64,000 nucleotides of DNA, from assembly GCF_047948215.1 (NCBI RefSeq), contig NC_134463.1:51342701-51406700 (forward strand), written 5' to 3'. Below the pieces are notes generated by a model, which made no database searches, was not told the origin of the DNA, and was given only the letters and a program-made list of their open reading frames with translations. Each line of letters starts with the position of its first letter. Position 1 is the stretch's first letter. This stretch comes from Lycorma delicatula. Its lineage: Eukaryota > Arthropoda > Insecta > Hemiptera > Fulgoridae. Of this stretch, positions 58,180 through 64,000 are shown piece after piece. The position numbers and the translations under genes are program-made.

Positions 58180-58288
58180 GACAAAATTTTGTAACGTGTG
58201 AAGATGACATGTCTAATCGGGATTCGAACTAGGAACTTCCGGATGAAAGGCGAAAACGCTATCACTCGCGCCACGGAGACCGGCAGGG
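58180..58288 (-). mobile_element. SINE family S2, antisense
   Basis: Antisense CGGGATTCGAACTAGGAAC, GGATGAAAGGCG and TATCACTCGCGCCACGGAGA. Confidence 0.7.
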
Positions 58289-59001
58289 TCATACCTTGGT
58301 AAAGATTAACAGACCCATGTCAATTTATTTTTGTAACATTAATAACTTTTTTATAAATTAAATCAACGATTGAATTTATTAAAAATTTTTTTTTAATAAA
58401 AAATAATAACTTAATACTCAGAACATATTTAAATCAACTGAATTTTTTTACGCATAGAAGAAATAACAATAAAACCTAATGATAAAATTGTTATAAACTG
58501 TTATATTTGCATTATTTTATAATAAGATTGAAACATATGTAACTATCAAAAACGTATAATTAAAAATTACTCTGAATCTTATTTAAGGTCTGCTAAAGAA
58601 CTGAGAAATGAAGTAGGTTCCCGAAGACTTTTATATTGATCAAAATTTTAAAAATTATCATGACACTATTCTATAAATGTTCACCGAAATGCAATCGATA
58701 TTCATTATTACAAATAAAATGTCAGTCTATTTACCTGTAACGATACTGACTATAAAATACATGACAGACTGACGTGCTGACTATAATTATATTCAGGTAA
58801 TGAAACACTGTGTGATGGATCTTGTACCTCTGATAATTAGTAAGATTTAAATATAGAAAAAAAAGTAAGAGATATAATATACAGCAACAAAGAAATATCA
58901 TATTTTATATTTTGTTAAACAAAAAAAAAAGGAATAAATATTAAATATTTTTGTTTCTTGCTGCAATAAAATATGAAAATCAATTTATCTCTAACAACAA
59001 T

Positions 59002-59113
<112 letters not shown>

Positions 59114-61177
59114 GTTTTTAAAACTAAATAGTTCGAGAAATGGTTTAAAGAAAACCTAGCCGGATGTAACTTTCAATAATGACAAATTTTTATGAAAAAA
59201 AATAAAAATATTTGATCCAACTTTTATCTATTTCTGTTGGGTTTTAGGTTATATCAATTCGTTGTCTTATCGCATCTTGTGCAACTTTATTGTACCATAA
59301 AATTTTATTGTATTATTTTATTTATTTATTTATTATATATTGTTTCCTTTATTGTAGATGATAATAATATTAGTTCTATGATGAATAATCTTATTTATGA
59401 CTTTTCTTCCTTAATTCAAGCAGAATCATAAAATTTCAAAAATATACTTTATACGGTCTATTTAATCATTCTTTTACGATATTATTAATTAAGAAAGAGC
59501 ATCTTTAAAATTAAACTAAAACTTTTATTTTATTATTTATTGTTATAACTTATTTATTCCTAGTTTTCTAAAACTTTATCGGTCATACTCTATTTAAAAA
59601 CTATAAACCAATAAATTCTATGATCATTAAACTTAAAATACATTTTTATTAATTAAAAAAAAATGAGTTCAACAGAGAAATAGAATTAAAAACGAGAAAA
59701 CTGAATTACAAACGGTTTTATCTTCATAGTTGTTTATAGAAGATTTAATCAGTATCAAAAATAATCTTGTATATTTTCAGTGTCATAAGTACTGTTTCCG
59801 GGGACACTGAAGTTCATTGATATATGATTGTCGAAGAGGTATTTCTTAATTTTATATCCACTTATTTTTTAGCGAAAACTAACAAATTAATTATTTAGAA
59901 AGTTATAATGATGTGTATGTATTAAGAGGAAACGATTTAGTCTAGAAAAAAACGTTAGGATAGAGATAAATAAAACGTAAAGAATGAAGCATCTAAAGCC
60001 AATTCCCACTGAAAGAGGATGTAAGACTGTCCACATAAGGGGATTTTGAAAAAAAAATTATTATGTATTACTCTTACTAATCCATTAGTAATCCATCGCA
60101 AGTCAGTTTTAGTTAACTAAACTTCTAGTTAAATCCTTCTGCAAGATATTATCTTAAATAATAAACATTAATGAGGTAAATGTTAAGAAACACTCTGTAC
60201 TGAATACTGTAAGCTTTTAGGTTACTCACTTAAGGATATTGAGAGAAAGAATGGAGTGAAACGATGAATATAGCGGTTCGTTGGAGTTCTTTTACTATTA
60301 CGAATAGTTTGCAGTAGGTATTTTAGAGACAAGGATGAACCGAAAATCGTCTTTCTTGTTTTCTTCCCTTAAAAAAAAACCAAAAAACATACTATTCTTT
60401 TTCATCGTTAGAATCAGAACTCGACATCATGCCTGAACGTTAACAAAAACACTGCTTTGTACGTTACACTCAATCAACTGATGTAGTATCCATTATTATT
60501 GAGTAGTTGCGTGTTCGGAACTGCATTATTAACCAATCAGTAACTAGTTGATTCAAATTACTAACCAGTACTACTTCTTCAAGTAGACTGATGTGCGGAC
60601 TGCCTAAATGGTGGGTGTTGTCGGGGGTAAAGCGATGACTCCGTCCCGTGTTGGTAGATTGGTGATGAAAGTTTCTTCATCACTTCATCTCTCCATCATA
60701 GTGTCGTAGGGAAAATATCTATCAAAATATTGAAAAGGATAATTTTTATGAATTAGTGTTACACATCGTATCGTAAGGAACGTTACTGCAAAATACCATA
60801 AAAATCGGTCTACCATAAAAATCGGGCATTGTGTTTGGCTGTAATTATATTAAAAAAAGGAAATTCCAACCAAACTGAAATTTAAAAGCAATTTTTTTTC
60901 TTTTTTAGAATACTGCATTTTCCCGATTGTAATAAGTTGCAAAGAGCTTTTCAGCTACAGAAAATATAAAAAGTAAAAATTACTGGTAATTTTAAGGTAA
61001 GTAAATATCCCATTCATAAACAACTAAATATGGTTTGCATTTCGCTCAAGGAGTATGTTCAAAAGATTTGGGGTAAATTACAAATAAACGTTAATTCTAG
61101 TATTTGGAAAAATTAGAATGTGTGTAAATATATAAAATTATATCGTTGGCTAATTGATTAAAAATATACGCTATGCC

Positions 61178-61204
61178 AAAAAAAAAAAAAAAAAAAAAAA
61201 AAAA
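61178..61204. repeat. Poly(A) tract, 27 bases
   Basis: Pure A run. It could be a retroposon tail, but no element is recognisable upstream. Confidence 0.9.
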
Positions 61205-61778
61205 TACCTTGTATGAAATTATTTATATATAATATGATGTATACTTTACTACTGTATATATATATATATGATTTACGAAGAATAAAAAAAACTTTCTGGA
61301 CTTATTCTACTGCTGAAAATAAAGAAGAAAGTTCGTATAAATATAATTACGGAAATGTTTCGTTCTCGTACTGATGTTTGGACTACGTTCAACGAGCTGA
61401 ATTATGTTTACTTCTTCCCAAACAGGATGTTATTCTTTCCATTTAGAAGGCGGCAATGATCCAGTGGTATTTAAATACCTAACTACTGAAGCAAAGGTTC
61501 TGTGGCCTATTCGGATATCTTTAATGATATTTTCGCTGTACAGCTCGTGACGTCAAACTTAAAGTAGTGTGTTTTTCCACCCCAATTTTTTTTACCTCAA
61601 ATTTCTCAGTTACTATTAAAAATACAATTCCAGGATCTATTTTGTTTCTGTTTTTTTAAACTAAATTTCATACGAAACCGTTATTCCCTTAGATTGAATT
61701 CAGATTGTTACAGTCTGTCTTAATTTTACTGAAGGTGCAGATATCAGGACGAAATCTTTCACTAGTCGACACTCACTA

Positions 61779-62080
61779 AACCCATCGGGCTGGTCTAGTG
61801 GTGAATGCGTCTTCCCAAATCAGCTGATTTGGAAGTCGAGGGTTCCAGCGTTCAAGTCCTAGTAAAGTCAGTTATTTTTACACGGATTTGAATACTAGAT
61901 CTTGGATACCGGTGTTCTTTGGTGGTTGGGTTTCAATTAACCAAACATCTCAGGAATCGTCGAACTGAGACTGTACAAGATTACACTTCATTTATACTCA
62001 TACATATCAACCTCATTCATCCTCTGAAGTATTATCTGAACGGTAATTATACCGTAGGCTAAACAGGAAAAAAGAAAGAA
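61779..62080 (+). mobile_element. SINE family S1, copy with near-perfect 15-bp TSD
   Basis: Full-length S1 with A-box TGGTCTAGTGG, palindrome, B-box GTTCAAGTCC and GAAAGAA tail. AGTCGACACTCACTA at 61764-61778 recurs with one mismatch at 62081-62095. Confidence 0.8.
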
Positions 62081-62095
62081 AGTCGACATTCACTA

Positions 62096-62939
62096 GCTAA
62101 GCCTTTTGGGAACTTATGTTTATATGAACTTGCTTCTTTATTTTCACCAGTAAAAATGGACTAAAAGTTTCTTAGTTTCTTCGAAAATCACTCTGTATAT
62201 ATAATATAATAATTTTATTTCATATTTATATTGTACTAAACCAATGTATTTATATTAAAAAGTACTGTTAATGATAGTTCACTCATCTCTTATTTTGAAA
62301 CAACTTGTATGCTAGAATTCTTCAATAGTTTCCAATGATCAGCCATTATCAAAGCGAATAAGTAACCGTTTTATTACTGTATTATTCGGTAACGCTGTTC
62401 ATGAATAAGCAATGATAGCAGCTTGTTGCTATGATAACAACCAATCCATAAATATCTTTCGAAATCGTCTACCTCACAGCAAACTTTATCACTCAACAGT
62501 TTGAGTATACGGAAGCAGTTATTTTATAAGTAATAATCCTACGACAAAATTATAATTGACTGATCGTTTTATTGCTGAAATTATTTGTGTAATCAGTTTT
62601 ATTAGTTATATAAAAAACATAAGAAAAATAGTAAAAATAATGAGAAGAGACCGTAAGAAGGATGAAAAAAAAAGTAAAAAAGGAGGCCTAGGGTTAAACT
62701 TAGACGATAAGGAAAAGAGATAAGTTATAAATCAAGAATACTTTTTGTGCTGTTTTGTTTTTACATAAACAAATTTGTTTTGTTATGAATGTTTTTGTCC
62801 TCTTTTTTTAACTTTTTTTTTGTTGGGGGGGAAAGGGCTACTGTATTAGTCGATGATCATTGATCATAGCACTCGATGACAGAAAAAATAATTATTACAT
62901 GATAAAGCACACTATTGTACTGTTAAAAAATAAAACTGG
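62096..62939. other. AT-rich, nothing recognised
   Basis: No supported feature. Confidence 0.6.
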
Positions 62940-63460
62940 TAAATCTGTTTTTTTAAGTAAATCAGAGAACATTGAGTAAACTGAATTGTAGGATAAATTT
63001 TTGCGATCAACGCTTGTTTTGTTTGTATGTGAATAGTATTTTTGGTTTATAAAAACTCAATAAATTAATTATATGAGTGTATATGATTGAAGTTAGTTGT
63101 AGAAAGAGTTTTTGTGTGAAACATTCGGTGTTAGAGGAAGTCGCGGGAGTCTCGCTTCCACGAATCGGTTAATTTATAATCAACGGTTGTAAGTTATGGT
63201 AGGTGGTCGTGGTTGGAAGAAGCCATACAAAGATCATTGTAGGTTGTGTAAATACACTGATGGAAAAGTCTGCCGAGGCATTTGCATCAGTGGCATCCTG
63301 ACAGAGGTCAAACTGATGACTGTGTTCTGTTGTAAAATTTAGGGGTCTAAAAGACAATCTCCGATAAAGCACATCAGGGAGAGGAACGGAGAAAGTGGTT
63401 TGATAACCGGGACTGTCACAAGATGTGGATGGTCTTTCTCTACGGTGGGGTCAGGATATA
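62940..63460 (+). repeat. Family G copy 3
   Basis: Homologous to 38090-38640 along its length. It ends in GGGGTCAGGATA and has no poly(A). The short minus-strand frame inside is not supported as a gene. Confidence 0.6.
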
Positions 63461-64000
63461 GACAAAGCAAAAATTAATAAAGAAATGTAATTAAACTAAA
63501 ATGTATATCAGTAAAGCAAACAAACATTGATAATACATAGGGCTTGCAAGAAATGTAAAAAAACAAAAAATGTATACATATTAAAGGAGAAAAAAATTTT
63601 TTGAGATGAAATTTTAAATTATGATTATGATTATTGTATGTAATTTATACTAAGGTTGATGATAATGATTATTATCCTCAGTTTTTAAGTTATATTTGCG
63701 TAATTAACGTATGATGACATCATATCTGTTCATTGAATCACGTTCGTTTTTGTTTTCCTTATTTCTTGCTAAATTTTTTCTTGGTTGCATCCATTTAAGT
63801 TATTTTTCTACTAATCCTTCTATCATTATTTTTCTATCATTTTCTATCATCATATGTCACGTCGGCGTTAGTTTTACTGTTCTGAATTAATAGGCTTTTA
63901 TTCTCTTTCACTCTTCATTAGTTCTCTAAGTTTTAGTTTGTCTTTACGTTTAGTTTTCTTTAATCTATATCCATATTTTAAATCCCTTTAATCTTTCTTT
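63461..64000. other. AT-rich, nothing recognised
   Basis: No supported feature to the end of the window. Confidence 0.6.

Overview
This window is AT-rich, repeat-dense eukaryotic DNA. I found no convincing host protein-coding gene, rRNA or functional tRNA. Nearly everything recognisable is a transposable element or a relic of one. The mix of mariner-like DNA transposons with D34D or DUF4817-type transposases, an I/LOA-group non-LTR retrotransposon with RNase H, an R1-like LINE and tRNA-headed SINEs points to an arthropod, most likely an insect. A hemipteran is a guess that the sequence alone cannot prove.

Layout. 1-6 kb: tRNA-derived SINEs of two families (S1, S2), clustered inverted repeats and a possible copia-type solo LTR. 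6.6-12.4 kb: two copies of a ~690-bp dispersed element (family B; one carries an internal 313-bp tandem duplication), a 5'-truncated LINE relic and a pogo/Tigger transposase relic. 16.3-18 kb: a broken DUF4817-type transposase interrupted by a family G retroposon, next to a perfect 19-bp-arm hairpin. 18.5-30 kb: family F repeat, a GC-rich island, family B again, microsatellites, a LINE C-terminal relic, two opposed S1 SINEs with target-site duplications (TSDs) and a second decayed DUF4817-type copy. 30.5-33 kb: a family B copy split by a 1.5-kb reverse-transcriptase LINE fragment. 34.4-35.1 kb: a palindromic mariner derivative made of two head-to-head 3' halves between TA sites. 37.6-41.5 kb: more transposase, G and F copies and a small inverted-repeat element.

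43.1-49.2 kb is the centrepiece: a ~6.1-kb LINE bounded by a perfect 16-bp TSD. It has a GC-rich 5' UTR, a gag-like ORF1 with three zinc knuckles and one frameshift, and an unbroken ORF2 (endonuclease, reverse transcriptase, RNase H, zinc motif) that has no upstream AUG. 50-53 kb holds two mariner-type transposase relics; 54.8-55.3 kb a solo LTR with a 5-bp TSD; 56.2-57.9 kb an R1-like LINE fragment nested in another repeat with a 12-bp TSD; 58-64 kb SINEs, microsatellites and a family G copy.

Together the region records layered insertion. TSD quality gives rough relative ages: the 43-kb LINE and the S1 SINEs at 25.4 and 26.0 kb look youngest, the DUF4817-type and pogo relics oldest. No new defence or metabolic system is evident. 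The most unusual objects are the palindromic mariner, the AUG-less ORF2 arrangement, and the compact perfect hairpins.
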